From Oceanicola sp. 22II-s10i (GTDB lineage: Bacteria > Pseudomonadota > Alphaproteobacteria > Rhodobacterales > Rhodobacteraceae), in contig NZ_AQQU01000002.1 of NCBI RefSeq assembly GCF_002210105.1, forward strand, positions 310,001 through 374,000: DNA of 64,000 nucleotides. The letters run 5' to 3'. Positions 1 to 11,445 of this stretch are shown in pieces; the stretch's first letter is position 1, and every line of letters begins with the position of its first letter. Position numbers and translations under genes: made by a program. The notes under the pieces are model-generated. The model worked only from the letters and a program-made list of their open reading frames with translations. It did not search any database and was not told the DNA's origin.

Positions 1-1
1 G

Positions 2-928
<927 letters not shown>

Positions 929-1078
929 TTATATAACGAACCGGCAACAATTCGCCGCCGCATTCAACCCGCTGGAAAGGGTGTTACCTGCCCTTGGGTG
1001 GATCTGAACGACATTTTGGACTAGGCGTGGTCGCCGTGCGCCTTCTGGGGGAGGCGTGAGGTAAGGGATTTTGCTGCT

Positions 1079-1717
1079 ATGTCCATCATACGTGCGGTGC
1101 TCATTTTGTGTGCGCTTGCCGGAGTTGTGCGTGCCGAAGAGAGCCCGATCGCTGCGGCCCTCGGTCAGGAGCGTAAGGCGCTCCTCGCGCTTCCGAACAA
1201 TACGCTCAGCGCCATGCTGAACGCCCCGGCGGGCGATCGGCTGGATATGGGCCGTCCGATTATCGAATATTCCCGCGCATGGCTGTCCAAGCAGCCGCGC
1301 GCGACCGGTGACTCCGAATGGGCCTGCCTGGCCGAGGCGCTGTACTTCGAAGCGCGCGGCGAAACGGTGAAGGGCCAGTTCGCGGTGGCCGAGGTCATCA
1401 TGAACCGCGTCGACAGCCCGGCGTTTCCGAATTCGATCTGCGGGGTGATCCACCAGGGCACCGGGCGCAAGTACGCGTGCCAGTTCACCTACACCTGCGA
1501 CGGCCATGCCGAGGTGATCGCCGAACCGCGCGCCTATCAGCGCGTGGCCAAGGTCGCCGCCGCGATGGTCGCGGGCGCGCCGCGTGCACTTACCGACGGG
1601 GCGACCTACTATCACACCGCCCACGTCTCGCCGTCCTGGGCGCGCAAGTTCGCGCTGACCGCGTCGATCGGCGTGCACCACTTCTATCGCCGCCACGTTC
1701 GCGTCTCGTCGAACTGA
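1079..1717 (+). CDS. SleB-type cell wall hydrolase
   Basis: Encodes 212 aa with an N-terminal hydrophobic signal peptide (about residues 1-19, ending near VRA). The C-terminal half is the Hydrolase_2/SleB fold: [15 protein letters not shown], then [25 protein letters not shown] and later [14 protein letters not shown]. The glutamate in the first motif is the usual catalytic residue of this family. It should act in the periplasm on peptidoglycan glycan strands (lytic transglycosylase or amidase-like). In proteobacteria this family is not linked to spores and works in wall remodelling. The start has GGTAAGGG upstream. It stands alone between ppdK and folB. The fold call is strong; the exact bond cleaved is not known. 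Confidence 0.88.
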   Translation: MSIIRAVLILCALAGVVRAEESPIAAALGQERKALLALPNNTLSAMLNAPAGDRLDMGRPIIEYSRAWLSKQPRATGDSEWACLAEALYFEARGETVKGQFAVAEVIMNRVDSPAFPNSICGVIHQGTGRKYACQFTYTCDGHAEVIAEPRAYQRVAKVAAAMVAGAPRALTDGATYYHTAHVSPSWARKFALTASIGVHHFYRRHVRVSSN

Positions 1718-1826
1718 GCGCATCGACGTCCGCCGGTCGCCGCAAATGGCGGCTGGCCTGCCGCCTTTTGTCCTGATAGGCCGCGCCTGACGTGGCAGGT
1801 ATGGGTCGCGACAAGGACGGACCGGC

Positions 1827-2747
1827 ATGAGCGACCGCATTTCCCAGGCTTTCGGCCATCCCTACGAACGCGCCGTGGCCCTGTCCGGCGAGGACCCGCT
1901 CGACCGGATCTCGCTGCGCGATCACGTGGCCGAGGTCGAGATCGGGGCGTTTCAGGCCGAACGCGGCACGACGCAGCGCCTGCGCTTCAACGTGGTGGTC
2001 GAGGTGGCGCGGCCGGACGACGATCTGGCCGACGACGTGGACCGCATCCTGTCCTATGACAAAGTGACCGAGGCGATCGCGGCCGAGCTGCATGCCGAAC
2101 GCCTGAACCTGCTGGAAACGCTGGCCGAGAACATCGCGCACCGGATCCTGCAGGAGGATCTGGCGGTCCGTGTCTACGTCAGGATCGAGAAGCTGGACCG
2201 CGGCCCCGGCGCGCTCGGGGTGGAAATCGTCCGCTCGCACGAGGATGCGCCGCTTGCGGCGGATGAACCGCACGAGGCGGGGCAGCATCCGGTCGTCGTG
2301 CATCTGTCGGCTGACGCGGTGATGTCGCCCGCACTCGGCGGCTGGCTGGACCGGCTGGCGGCGGGCGGGGCGCCGGTGATCCTGACCGTGGGCCTGCCGC
2401 CCGTGCCTCAGCCCGAAAGTGCGGCGAAGCTGGCGCAGCGGCGGATCGACCTGCTGGCCATCGAACAACAGGCCTGGGTGCTGGCCGGGCGGGATCGGCG
2501 CTGCGTGGTGGTGAACACCCGCACCGAACTCGACTGGGCGATGAAGCACGGGCAGATCTCGGTCTGGGCGCCGTCCAAGATCGTGCTCGACGCGCCCGAG
2601 GGGCCGCACGGCTCTGTCCGCGACACCGCCGCGCTGGCGGCATGGTTCGCGGGCCTGATGGGCGCGCGGGAACTGGTCGTCGTGGGCGACCGCGCCCCGC
2701 TGGCCCCGGTGCCGGTCCGCGCGGTGACGGCGGAGGTCGGGCCTTGA
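1827..2747 (+). CDS. folB: Dihydroneopterin aldolase with a long C-terminal extension
   Basis: The first ~140 of 306 residues are FolB: IGAFQAERGTTQRLRFNVVVEV, LSYDKVTEAI, LLETLAENIA and the RIEKLDRGPGA segment with the catalytic-type lysine at residue 122. FolB splits 7,8-dihydroneopterin to 6-hydroxymethyl-dihydropterin and glycolaldehyde in folate synthesis. Usual FolB proteins are about 120 aa, so residues ~145-306 are extra. That part ends in a WAPSKIVLDAP...DTAALAAWFAGLMGARELVVVGD block (about 248-288), reminiscent of the C-terminal region of amino-acid-kinase folds; this resemblance is by eye only. The stop overlaps the TTG start of folP, and folP then overlaps glmM, so the three are cotranscribed. 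Confidence 0.9.
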   Translation: MSDRISQAFGHPYERAVALSGEDPLDRISLRDHVAEVEIGAFQAERGTTQRLRFNVVVEVARPDDDLADDVDRILSYDKVTEAIAAELHAERLNLLETLAENIAHRILQEDLAVRVYVRIEKLDRGPGALGVEIVRSHEDAPLAADEPHEAGQHPVVVHLSADAVMSPALGGWLDRLAAGGAPVILTVGLPPVPQPESAAKLAQRRIDLLAIEQQAWVLAGRDRRCVVVNTRTELDWAMKHGQISVWAPSKIVLDAPEGPHGSVRDTAALAAWFAGLMGARELVVVGDRAPLAPVPVRAVTAEVGP

Positions 2748-3751
2748 GCGACCTGCTGCGCCCGCTGGCGCAAACGCATACGCCGCGCCCCGCCGAAGCA
2801 CAGCCGCTGGCAGGCAGCGCGGCGGTCTGGTGGCGCGACGGACTCGCCCTGGGGGGACAGGCGGTGGATGCGTCGGAGACACCTGCCGCGTTCTCGGCCC
2901 CCCGCGTGCCGGTCTGCGGCGTGCCGATGGACGGGCCCCGGATCATGGGCATCCTGAACGTCACCCCCGACAGTTTCTCGGATGGGGGCCGGCACCTTGC
3001 CCTGACCGATGCCGTGGCCCGCGCCCGCGACATGGCGGCTGAGGCCGCGTTCATCGACATCGGTGGCGAAAGCACCCGCCCCGGCGCGCGCGAGGTGCCC
3101 GTGGACGAGGAAATCGCCCGCACCGCCCCGGTGATCCGCGCCATCCGGGCCGAAGGGATCACGACGCCCATCTCGATCGACACCCGCAAGGCCAAGGTGG
3201 CCGAGGCCGCGCTGGAGGCGGGGGCGGACATGGTGAACGACGTCACCGCGCTGCGCTACGATCCCGACATGGCGCGGCTGGTGGCCGACAGGGGCGTGCC
3301 GGTCTGCCTGATGCATTCGGTCGCCGATCCGGAAACCATGCAGCAGCACGCCCGCTATTCGGACGTGGTGGCCGAGGTGCACGCGCATCTGGCCGAGCGG
3401 ATTGAGGCGGCCCTGAAGGCCGGTGTCGGCGAGGCATCCATCATCGTCGACCCCGGCATCGGCTTCGGCAAGACGCTGGATCACAACCTCGACCTGCTGC
3501 GCAACCTGACCACCCTGCATTCCTTCGGGCTGCCGGTCCTGCTGGGCGCGTCGCGCAAGCGGTTCATCGGGACGCTGAGCGGGGCCGAGGCGGCCGACGC
3601 CAGAATGCCGGGATCGCTCGCCGTGGCCTTGCATGGCGCGGCGCAGGGGGTACAAATCCTGCGTGTGCACGACACGGCGGAAACGCGGCAGGCGCTGCTG
3701 GTGCAGCAGGCGATCTGGCACGCGGGGGCAGGGCAGGACAATGACTCGTAA
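2744..3751 (+). CDS. folP: Dihydropteroate synthase
   Basis: Joins 6-hydroxymethyl-dihydropterin diphosphate to p-aminobenzoate, the sulfonamide-sensitive step of folate synthesis. The protein of about 335 aa has the classic signatures [57 protein letters not shown] and [12 protein letters not shown], followed by [12 protein letters not shown] chose the TTG at 2744 because it overlaps the folB stop (TTGA) and gives a family-length protein. A longer in-frame extension to 2642 would run inside folB and looks like shadow sequence. The ~60 residues before GPRIMGILN are extra relative to short DHPS proteins. The 3' end overlaps glmM by 11 bp. Confidence 0.93.
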   Translation: MSDLLRPLAQTHTPRPAEAQPLAGSAAVWWRDGLALGGQAVDASETPAAFSAPRVPVCGVPMDGPRIMGILNVTPDSFSDGGRHLALTDAVARARDMAAEAAFIDIGGESTRPGAREVPVDEEIARTAPVIRAIRAEGITTPISIDTRKAKVAEAALEAGADMVNDVTALRYDPDMARLVADRGVPVCLMHSVADPETMQQHARYSDVVAEVHAHLAERIEAALKAGVGEASIIVDPGIGFGKTLDHNLDLLRNLTTLHSFGLPVLLGASRKRFIGTLSGAEAADARMPGSLAVALHGAAQGVQILRVHDTAETRQALLVQQAIWHAGAGQDNDS

Positions 3752-5081
3752 ACTCTTTGGCACGGACGGCATTCGCGGGCAGGCCAACACCGCCCCGATG
3801 ACCGCCGACATCGCCCTGCGCATCGGCGCGGCGGCGGGGCGTTACTTCCGCCGCGACGACAGCCGGGCGCACCGGGTGGTGATCGGCAAGGACACGCGCC
3901 TGTCGGGCTACATGTTCGAGAACGCGCTGACCGCCGGTCTCACCTCGACCGGCATGAACGTCCTGCTGCTCGGCCCCGTGCCGACCCCGGCGGTCGGGCT
4001 GCTGACCGTGTCCATGCGCGCCGACCTCGGCGTCATGATCTCGGCCAGCCACAACCCGGCGGCGGACAACGGGATCAAGTTCTTCGGCCCCGACGGGTTC
4101 AAGCTGTCGGACGAGGCCGAGGCCGAGATCGAGGCACTGGTCGCCAGGGGCGTCGAACCCGCACAGGCCCGCAACATAGGCCGCGCCAAGCGGATCGACG
4201 AAGGCCGCTTCCGCTACATGGAGCGCCTGAAATCGACCCTGCCGACGGGCATCCGGCTGGACGGGATCAAGGTCGTCGTGGACTGCGCCAACGGCGCCGC
4301 CTACCGCACCGCGCCGGACCTGTTGTGGGAGCTCGGCGCCGATGTCGTGCCGCTCGGCACCACGCCGGACGGGTTCAACATCAACGAGAAATGCGGCTCC
4401 ACCAAGCCCGAGGCGGCGGCGGCGGCGGTGGTCGCGCATGGCGCGGACCTCGGCGTCTGCCTCGACGGGGACGCGGACCGGGTGATCCTGATCGACGAGA
4501 ACGGCCATATCGCGGACGGCGACCAGGTGATGGCGCTGCTGGCCGCCCGCTGGTCCGAAGAGGGCCGCCTGAGTGGCGGCGCGCTGGTTGCGACGGTGAT
4601 GTCGAACCTCGGGCTGGAACATTTCCTGCGCGCCCGTGGCCTGCGGCTGGAGCGGACCAAGGTCGGCGACCGCTACGTCGTGGAGCGGATGCGTGCCGGG
4701 GGCTTCAACCTCGGCGGCGAACAGTCGGGCCACATCGTGATGACCGACTACGCCACCACCGGCGACGGCCTGATGGCCGCGCTGCAGTTCATCGTGGCGA
4801 TGGTGAAGAGCGGAAAGCCCGCCTCGGCCCTCGCGCGCCAGTTCGACCGCGTTCCGCAGAAACTGCAGAACGTCCGCTACGCCGCCGGCACCGATCCGCT
4901 GTCGACAGACAGCGTCCGCGCCGCGATCAAGTCGGCCGAGGCGCGGCTGGCCAAGAACGGCCGCCTCGTGATCCGCAAGTCGGGGACCGAGCCGCTGATC
5001 CGCGTCATGGCCGAGTGCGACGACGAACGGCTGATGGAAGACGTCGTCGCCACACTCTGCGCGGCGGTCGAGGCCGCCTGA
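3741..5081 (+). CDS. glmM: Phosphoglucosamine mutase
   Basis: Converts glucosamine-6-P to glucosamine-1-P for UDP-GlcNAc, peptidoglycan and lipid A. The 446-aa protein begins [15 protein letters not shown], has the phosphoserine active-site loop [21 protein letters not shown], the metal loop DGDADR, the sugar-binding [10 protein letters not shown] motif and the C-terminal phosphate-binding [15 protein letters not shown]. Length and domain order are complete for the alpha-D-phosphohexomutase family. The ATG at 3741 sits inside the end of folP (11-bp overlap), giving tight folB-folP-glmM coupling. The folP-glmM pairing is widespread in bacteria. A small hairpin follows the stop. Confidence 0.96.
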   Translation: MTRKLFGTDGIRGQANTAPMTADIALRIGAAAGRYFRRDDSRAHRVVIGKDTRLSGYMFENALTAGLTSTGMNVLLLGPVPTPAVGLLTVSMRADLGVMISASHNPAADNGIKFFGPDGFKLSDEAEAEIEALVARGVEPAQARNIGRAKRIDEGRFRYMERLKSTLPTGIRLDGIKVVVDCANGAAYRTAPDLLWELGADVVPLGTTPDGFNINEKCGSTKPEAAAAAVVAHGADLGVCLDGDADRVILIDENGHIADGDQVMALLAARWSEEGRLSGGALVATVMSNLGLEHFLRARGLRLERTKVGDRYVVERMRAGGFNLGGEQSGHIVMTDYATTGDGLMAALQFIVAMVKSGKPASALARQFDRVPQKLQNVRYAAGTDPLSTDSVRAAIKSAEARLAKNGRLVIRKSGTEPLIRVMAECDDERLMEDVVATLCAAVEAA

Positions 5082-5093
5082 CACGGTGCGGCA

Positions 5094-5112
5094 GGGGCCC
5101 CTTGAGGGCCCC
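5094..5112. terminator. Short hairpin between convergent glmM and hemerythrin gene
   Basis: GGGGCCC and GGGCCCC arms (7 bp) flank a CTTGA loop in the 36-bp gap between two convergent genes. There is no U-run on either side, so it is a weak or bidirectional terminator candidate. Confidence 0.45.
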
Positions 5113-5117
5113 CGCCG

Positions 5118-5681
5118 TTATCCGCGCAACCTGTGCTCGAGGATGATCGGCACGACGAGGTCCTCCTCGTCCGCCAGATGCCGGTCGAGCAGCGCCGCGA
5201 TCGTCGCGGCGTCCTTCTCGACCCCCGGCACCTCGCGCGCGACATCCACCGGCGACAGCTGCGCCAGCTGCACCACCCGGTTGGCCCCGCGCGCGAAACT
5301 GTCGAGCGTCGCGTCCAGCGCCTCGTGATCCGCCTCCAGAATGTCCAGCCCGCGCTGCAGCCGCCCCTCGGCCGCGCCGAGCTCCGGGAAGAAGGTGCGG
5401 TCCTCCCACGTGTGGTGCCCATGCAGGTTGCGGATCAGGATATGGCCGTATTTCGCCAGCGTGTGCGCATAGGTCCGTTCGTCGATCTCCTTGTCGAGGA
5501 ACCGCGCGGTGTCCTCCGTGACATAGGAGGCCAGTGTGCGGAACGTGGCATGGGCGCCCATCCAGTTCTGGACGGAGCGGGCGAAGTTCGGGTGATCCGG
5601 CCAGGTTTCGCGCGGATGCGCCCGAAGCAGGAACTGCATCTCGTCCGGCAGTCCCTGTCTGAGGGTCACGGTTTCGGTCAT
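5118..5681 (-). CDS. Hemerythrin-like HHE domain protein
   Basis: The 187-aa cytoplasmic protein is helical and carries the spaced iron-ligand histidines and acidic residues of the HHE family: ILIRNLHGHHTWEDRTFFPEL, then LEADHEALDATLDSF, and a C-terminal LLDRHLADEEDLVVPIILEHRL. Such proteins bind a di-iron centre and sense or buffer O2, NO or iron. No signal peptide or membrane segment is present, and there is no fused output domain. The gene faces glmM. Upstream (5682-5913) is a 232-bp gap shared with a small rightward gene. Family assignment is good; ligand and role are unknown. Confidence 0.8.
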   Translation of the reverse strand: MTETVTLRQGLPDEMQFLLRAHPRETWPDHPNFARSVQNWMGAHATFRTLASYVTEDTARFLDKEIDERTYAHTLAKYGHILIRNLHGHHTWEDRTFFPELGAAEGRLQRGLDILEADHEALDATLDSFARGANRVVQLAQLSPVDVAREVPGVEKDAATIAALLDRHLADEEDLVVPIILEHRLRG

Positions 5682-5913
5682 CGCCGGGATATGGGGTGCT
5701 GCTTTGGTGTTACAACATAACGCCCCGACTGGCGGGGTTGCATCCGATGACTGGCTCCCGCACTGCGGTCATGGCTGTAAATTGAGCAAATTTTCATGAT
5801 TGCTTGGTAAATACGCTGACAAACACACAACATGTCGCGGAATGACTCGGCGCAAGGGACATCAGGGCGCATGCTTGGGGCAGGGGAGGCCACACCGCAC
5901 AGGAGACCTGAAC

Positions 5914-6120
5914 ATGTGCCTGACCGCCGAAGCCCTGCTGATCTTCCTCAACCTGCTGCCGCCCGAGATCGTGGACCGCGCGCCCGACCGCATCCTCGTC
6001 CATGCCGAGGAGCGCACGGCCGTCTGGACGCTGGTCAGCGAAACGCCCAAACAGAAATGGTGCACCGACGCCAAAAAGATCGACGCCGCCTTCCGTCTGA
6101 AAGGCGGCGTCGACGCGTGA
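5914..6120 (+). CDS. Small protein of unknown function (68 aa)
   Basis: Starts at an ATG preceded by AGGAGAC at good spacing (5901-5907). It encodes a compact 68-aa protein beginning MCLTAEALLIFLNLLPPEIVD and ending RLKGGVDA. It has one leucine-rich helix and two cysteines, and no clear membrane segment or signal peptide. The good ribosome site, high-GC third positions and a clean stop just before the ilvC-side hairpin support a real gene. I do not recognise the family. It is convergent with ilvC. An upstream in-frame extension to 5800 lacks a ribosome site. Confidence 0.6.
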   Translation: MCLTAEALLIFLNLLPPEIVDRAPDRILVHAEERTAVWTLVSETPKQKWCTDAKKIDAAFRLKGGVDA

Positions 6121-6131
6121 GTCCGGGGCCG

Positions 6132-6150
6132 GGGCGGCATCCGGCCGCCC
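6132..6150. terminator. Hairpin between convergent small gene and ilvC
   Basis: GGGCGGC / GCCGCCC arms (7 bp) with a 5-nt loop lie in the 44-bp gap after both stop codons. No clear T-run; probably a bidirectional weak terminator. Confidence 0.4.
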
Positions 6151-6164
6151 GCAGCGCGTAAAAC

Positions 6165-7793
<1,629 letters not shown>

Positions 7794-7797
<4 letters not shown>

Positions 7798-8252
7798 TCG
7801 CACTCGACGACCGCGACCGCGCCATCCTGCGCGCGCTCTCCGACGACGCCACCCAGACCGCGGGCGCCCTCGGCCGCCGCCTCGGCCTGTCGCAGCCCGC
7901 CACGTGGCGCCGCATCCGCCGCCTCGAAGAGGCCGGCATCCTTGCCGGCCGCCGCGTCGACCTCGACCTCGCGGCCCTCGGCTTCGGCGTCACGGTCTTT
8001 CTCGGCGTCAAGATCGCCACCCGTGGCCGCGCCAGCATGGACGATTTCGAACGCGCCGTCTCGGCCATCCCCGAAGTCCAGTCGGTCGAGCACATCCTCG
8101 GCCTCTACGACTACCGCCTCCGCGTCACCGCCCGCGACATCGCCGATTTCGAACGCGTCCTGCGCCGCCGGATCATGACCCTGCCGGGCGTCGCCAGCGT
8201 CGACGCCAACGTCATGCTCTCCGAAGAACGTCTGCCCGGCCCCCTGGGCTGA
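7794..8252 (+). CDS. Lrp/AsnC-family transcriptional regulator (second of a pair)
   Basis: The 152-aa protein has the same two-domain plan as its upstream neighbour: HTH about residues 5-50 (DDRDRAILRALSDDATQTAGALGRRLGLSQPATWRRIRRLEEAGIL) and an RAM domain ending RIMTLPGVASVDANVMLSEE. Sequence identity to the first copy is moderate, so this is an old duplication. The start ATG overlaps the previous stop (ATGA). Co-translation of two Lrp proteins suggests hetero-oligomers. Siroheme decarboxylase subunits share this fold, but no tetrapyrrole genes are near, so a regulator is the better call. A repeat element begins 14 nt after the stop. Confidence 0.88.
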
Positions 8253-8265
8253 GCACAGGTCCCCT

Positions 8266-8319
8266 GCTTCTTCTGGTCACAAATACTTTGGGGGAGTTCG
8301 AGGGGGCAAAGCCCCCTCG
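8266..8319 (+). repeat. 3'-end repeat element, copy A (head plus hairpin)
   Basis: Begins 14 nt after the stop of the second Lrp gene and is oriented with it. The head is GCTTCTTCTGGTC (8266-8278), then ACAAATACTTTGGGGGAG. A perfect 9-bp hairpin follows: CGAGGGGGC (8299-8307), loop AAA, GCCCCCTCG (8311-8319). The head matches copies at 34.0 kb and 49.3 kb, while the stem sequence is different in each. It may act as a terminator or 3'-end stabiliser. It also lies ~58 bp beyond the stop of the convergent UbiH-type gene. Confidence 0.8.
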
Positions 8320-8377
8320 TCGGCAGACAAGTAAAGGCGCGCGCCGCAGGCGCACATCTGGATCGCGACCGGGCCGA

Positions 8378-9589
8378 TCAGACTGCGTCGGCCCCGCGCG
8401 CACCCAGCCCCATCTGCATCAGCATCTTCCGCACCGGGGCCGAGCCGTAAAGCGCCGCCAGCCCCGCCGCCCGCAAGTCGCGCAAAGGCCGCGCATGGAC
8501 CTGGCTCGCGCGGTTCAGCGCGTCGATCCCGGTGGCGCGGATCACGACCTCGCGGTGCCGCGCGGCGTGATAGCTCTCCAGCACCGCCGCAGCGCCCGGA
8601 TCGTCGCGATGCGCGACAACGAGGTCCCGCAACGCCCGCAAATCCCCGAGCGACATGTTCAGCCCCTGTGCGCCGATCGGCGGCACGACATGCGCGGCCT
8701 CGGCCATCAGCGCGACGCGCTCGCCGGCCATCCGCTCGGCCACCTGCGTGACGATCGGCCAGACCGCGCGGGGCGTTTCCAGCTTCAGCGGCCCGAGGAT
8801 TCCGCAGGACCGCTCGAACAGCGCCGCCTCGAAGGCCCCGGTCTCCAGTCCCGCCAGCCGCACAGCTTCCGGCCCGTCCTCCATCCAGACCACGGCCGAT
8901 GAGGGCCGCCCGTCGCGGTCGGGCAGTGGCACCAGCGTGAACGGCCCGCCGGAGCGGTGGATCTCGGTCGACACGTTCTCGTGCGGGATCGGGTGCGTCA
9001 CGGCAAAGGCCAGGGCCTTCTGCCCGTAGCGCGTCACCTTCATCCCGATCCCTGCCGCCTCGCGCATCGGCGAGCCGCGGCCGTCGGCGGCGATGACCAG
9101 TTTCGTGCGCACGCGCGACCCATCGGACAGCCCGACGCGCGCCTCGGCGGTGCGGGTGAACAGCGACACCGTCGCGCAACCGGGCCGGAAATCCACGTTC
9201 GGCAGCGCCTCGATCCGGGCCACCATCTCACGCCGCAGCAGCCAGTTCTGCAGGTTCCAGCCGAAGGGCGCGCCGCCCAGTTCGGCTGAATCGAAATCCC
9301 GCACCTGTCGCGCCACCGGCTCCGCGCCGCCCGCATCCACGATCCGCATGATCCGGAGCGGCGCCGCATGGGGCGCCAGCGCAGGCCAGAGCCCGGCATC
9401 CTCCAGCAGCGCGCGGGCGGGCTGCAGGTAGGCCGTCGTGCGCATGTCCGCGCCCGCGGCCCCTTCCTCGGTCACCGGCGGGGCGGGGTCGACGCAGAGC
9501 ACCCGGAACCCCTCGGTCCCGAACAGGCAGGCCGCGGTCAGGCCGGCGGGGCCGCCGCCGGAAATGACGATGTCGAAATGCTGGTCCAT
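8378..9589 (-). CDS. UbiH/UbiF/Coq6-family FAD-dependent hydroxylase
   Basis: The 403-aa flavoprotein has the N-terminal Rossmann dinucleotide motif DIVISGGGPAGLTAACLFG, a middle VIAADGRGSPMREAAGI (the DG motif that contacts FAD and NADPH) and a C-terminal GERVALMAEAAHVVPPIGAQGLNMSLGDLRAL, the usual GD-type flavin motif of aromatic-ring hydroxylases (here GER...EAAH). Length and PIGAQGLN match ubiquinone-biosynthesis hydroxylases. It probably hydroxylates the quinone ring in aerobic ubiquinone synthesis at the membrane surface. Which ring position is hydroxylated cannot be decided from sequence alone. Confidence 0.85.
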   Translation of the reverse strand: MDQHFDIVISGGGPAGLTAACLFGTEGFRVLCVDPAPPVTEEGAAGADMRTTAYLQPARALLEDAGLWPALAPHAAPLRIMRIVDAGGAEPVARQVRDFDSAELGGAPFGWNLQNWLLRREMVARIEALPNVDFRPGCATVSLFTRTAEARVGLSDGSRVRTKLVIAADGRGSPMREAAGIGMKVTRYGQKALAFAVTHPIPHENVSTEIHRSGGPFTLVPLPDRDGRPSSAVVWMEDGPEAVRLAGLETGAFEAALFERSCGILGPLKLETPRAVWPIVTQVAERMAGERVALMAEAAHVVPPIGAQGLNMSLGDLRALRDLVVAHRDDPGAAAVLESYHAARHREVVIRATGIDALNRASQVHARPLRDLRAAGLAALYGSAPVRKMLMQMGLGARGADAV

Positions 9590-9674
9590 CGTGACGCCTC
9601 CTGCCGCTCTATCTAGGGCGGCGGCGGGGCGGGCGAAAGCGGCAAAGCGTCCCGGTCGGCGCAGCCGTTCCGTG

Positions 9675-9917
9675 CTACTTGCCGACCGTGATCAGGATCA
9701 GGACCGTGAACATCACCGGGACCAGTGCCAGCGCGATCAGGCTCAGCGCCATGATGCCCCAGGTCTTCACCGCCAGCACCACGAGGGTCAGCAGGATCAC
9801 CAGCAGATACCAGACGTTGCCCTCGAAATCCGCGTACAGCTCGCGGGCGATGCGGCCGAGGACGGGAAGGCGGTAGAGGATGCCGCGCGGGGCGGCGGGG
9901 GCGATGGCGTGGGACAT
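9675..9917 (-). CDS. Small inner-membrane protein, unknown function
   Basis: Encodes 80 aa: a basic-hydrophobic N-terminus (RGILYRLPVLGRIARELYADFEGN) and two strong membrane helices, about residues 35-52 (VWYLLVILLTLVVLAVKTW) and 55-77 (IMALSLIALALVPVMFTVLILITV). I do not recognise the family. It sits between the UbiH-type gene and a HAD hydrolase on the same strand, with 94 bp to the HAD gene stop. Composition and codon use match its neighbours. Confidence 0.65.
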   Translation of the reverse strand: MSHAIAPAAPRGILYRLPVLGRIARELYADFEGNVWYLLVILLTLVVLAVKTWGIMALSLIALALVPVMFTVLILITVGK

Positions 9918-10011
9918 GGGGGCCTCAGGACATAAGATGCAGCCCAGATATGCCTTGGCCGCCCGCGCTCAACGCGACACGGCGCCCCGGCGCGACACCC
10001 TGTCGCCTGCG

Positions 10012-10680
10012 TCAGATGATCCGCGCCAGAAAGCCCGGCAGGTCGTCCGTGTGGTGGTGGATGTGCGGGGCCGGGGCCGCCGCCGGGGCGACATGCACAG
10101 TGCGCATCCCCATCTCGTGCGGGGCGGCGAGGTTGCGGGCATCGTCCTCGAACATCGTCGCCCGCTTCGGATCCAGCCCGTCGAGCGCGAAGACCGTGTC
10201 GAAGGCCGTCCGGTCCGGTTTGGGATGAAAGCCCGCGTGCTCCACCCCGTAGACCGCGTCGAACAGCCCCGTCAGCCCGCGCGCCTCGATCACCCGTTCC
10301 GCATAGGGGCCGCAGCCGTTGGTATAGACGATCTTGCGCCCCGGCAGCGCCCGGATGCGCGCGGCGAGGTCTGGATCGCGGGCCAGACCGGACAGGTCGA
10401 TCTCGTGCACATGGGTCAGGTAGGGCAGGGGATCGACGTCGTGCAGCCGCATCAGACCGGCCAGCGTCGTGCCGTGGTCGCGCCAGTACTGCCCGCGCAG
10501 GCGGTCCGCCTCGTCCCGGTCGACGCCGAGCGTGGTCATCACCCAGTCGGTCATCCGCACCTCGATCTGGTCGAAGAGCCGCGCCTCGGGCGGGTAGAGC
10601 GTGTTGTCGAGGTCGAAGACCCAAGTCTCGACATGGGCGAATTGCGGGGCGAGGTCGATGGAGAGCGGCGCGTTGGTCAT
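10012..10680 (-). CDS. HAD-superfamily pyrimidine 5'-nucleotidase
   Basis: The 222-aa HAD hydrolase has motif I VFDLDNTLYPPEARLFDQIEVRM, motif II IVYTNGC, motif III lysine (HPKPDRTAFD) and motif IV MFEDDARNL. The DLDNTLYP motif with a helical cap of this size is characteristic of SDT1/pyrimidine 5'-nucleotidase-type proteins, which dephosphorylate UMP/CMP or modified nucleotides in the cytoplasm. A histidine cluster near the C-terminus (APHIHHHTDD) is unusual but not a known motif. The start is 90 bp from the divergent GntR gene. Confidence 0.83.
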   Translation of the reverse strand: MTNAPLSIDLAPQFAHVETWVFDLDNTLYPPEARLFDQIEVRMTDWVMTTLGVDRDEADRLRGQYWRDHGTTLAGLMRLHDVDPLPYLTHVHEIDLSGLARDPDLAARIRALPGRKIVYTNGCGPYAERVIEARGLTGLFDAVYGVEHAGFHPKPDRTAFDTVFALDGLDPKRATMFEDDARNLAAPHEMGMRTVHVAPAAAPAPHIHHHTDDLPGFLARII

Positions 10681-10770
10681 GGCGCGACACTAGGGGCCGG
10701 CACGGGGTGGGACAAGGGTGGGACAAGGCGCCGCTTGCCGAAACCGGCGGGGGGCGTCTACTGTCGCGCG

Positions 10771-11445
10771 ATGAAGGACACGACGGGAAAGCCTCGGGCC
10801 ATGAAGCCGCAGCAGACGGATGCCTATTCGCTGATCCTCGAGGCGATCGATGTGGGCGACTACAAACCCGGCGACCGGCTGGTGGAAAGCGAACTGGCCG
10901 ACCGCTTCGGTGTGTCGCGCACCCCGATCCGCGAGGCGCTGCAGCGGCTGGAAACTCAGTCCCTGCTGACCCGCGACGGGCGGTCGCTGATCGTCGCCTC
11001 GCTCGATCACAACCAATTGGCCGAGCTTTACGTCGTCCGGGCCGAGCTTGAGGCGCTGGCGGCCAAGCTGGCGGCGCGTCATGCCACGGCCGAGGAGATC
11101 CGCGTGCTGTCCGACATGGTCGAGGCCGACCGCGCGCTGCTCGGCGATCCGGGGGCGCTGGCCCGTGCCAACCGGCGGTTCCACAAGCAGGTGCATCTGG
11201 CCAGCCACAACCGTTTCCTCGTCCAGCAGCTGGACCTCGTCCACCGGTCGATGGCGCTGCTGGCCACGACATCTCTGGCCGCGCAGGGAAGGGATTCGGT
11301 GGCGCTGGCCGAACACGAGGCCATCGTGACCGCCATCGCCAACCGCGACGAGACCGCGGCCGGGGACGCGCTGCGCGATCACATCTCCAAGGCCTTCGTG
11401 ACCCGGCTCAAGCTCGATTCCGGCGGCGTGTCGCCGGTCGTCTGA
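10771..11445 (+). CDS. GntR-family regulator, FCD type
   Basis: The 224-aa protein has a winged helix at residues ~15-80 (DAYSLILEAIDVGDYKPGDRLVESELADRFGVSRTPIREALQRLETQSLL) followed by an all-helical FCD effector domain. The domain has the family metal-binding pattern: RRFHKQVHLASHN and LAEHEAIVTAIANRDETAAGDALRDHI. FCD regulators usually sense organic acids or sugars. The ATG at 10771 is preferred; another ATG 10 codons later is possible. Its 3' end overlaps the 3' end of the convergent glycosyltransferase gene by 67 bp. The target is unknown. Confidence 0.9.
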   Translation: MKDTTGKPRAMKPQQTDAYSLILEAIDVGDYKPGDRLVESELADRFGVSRTPIREALQRLETQSLLTRDGRSLIVASLDHNQLAELYVVRAELEALAAKLAARHATAEEIRVLSDMVEADRALLGDPGALARANRRFHKQVHLASHNRFLVQQLDLVHRSMALLATTSLAAQGRDSVALAEHEAIVTAIANRDETAAGDALRDHISKAFVTRLKLDSGGVSPVV

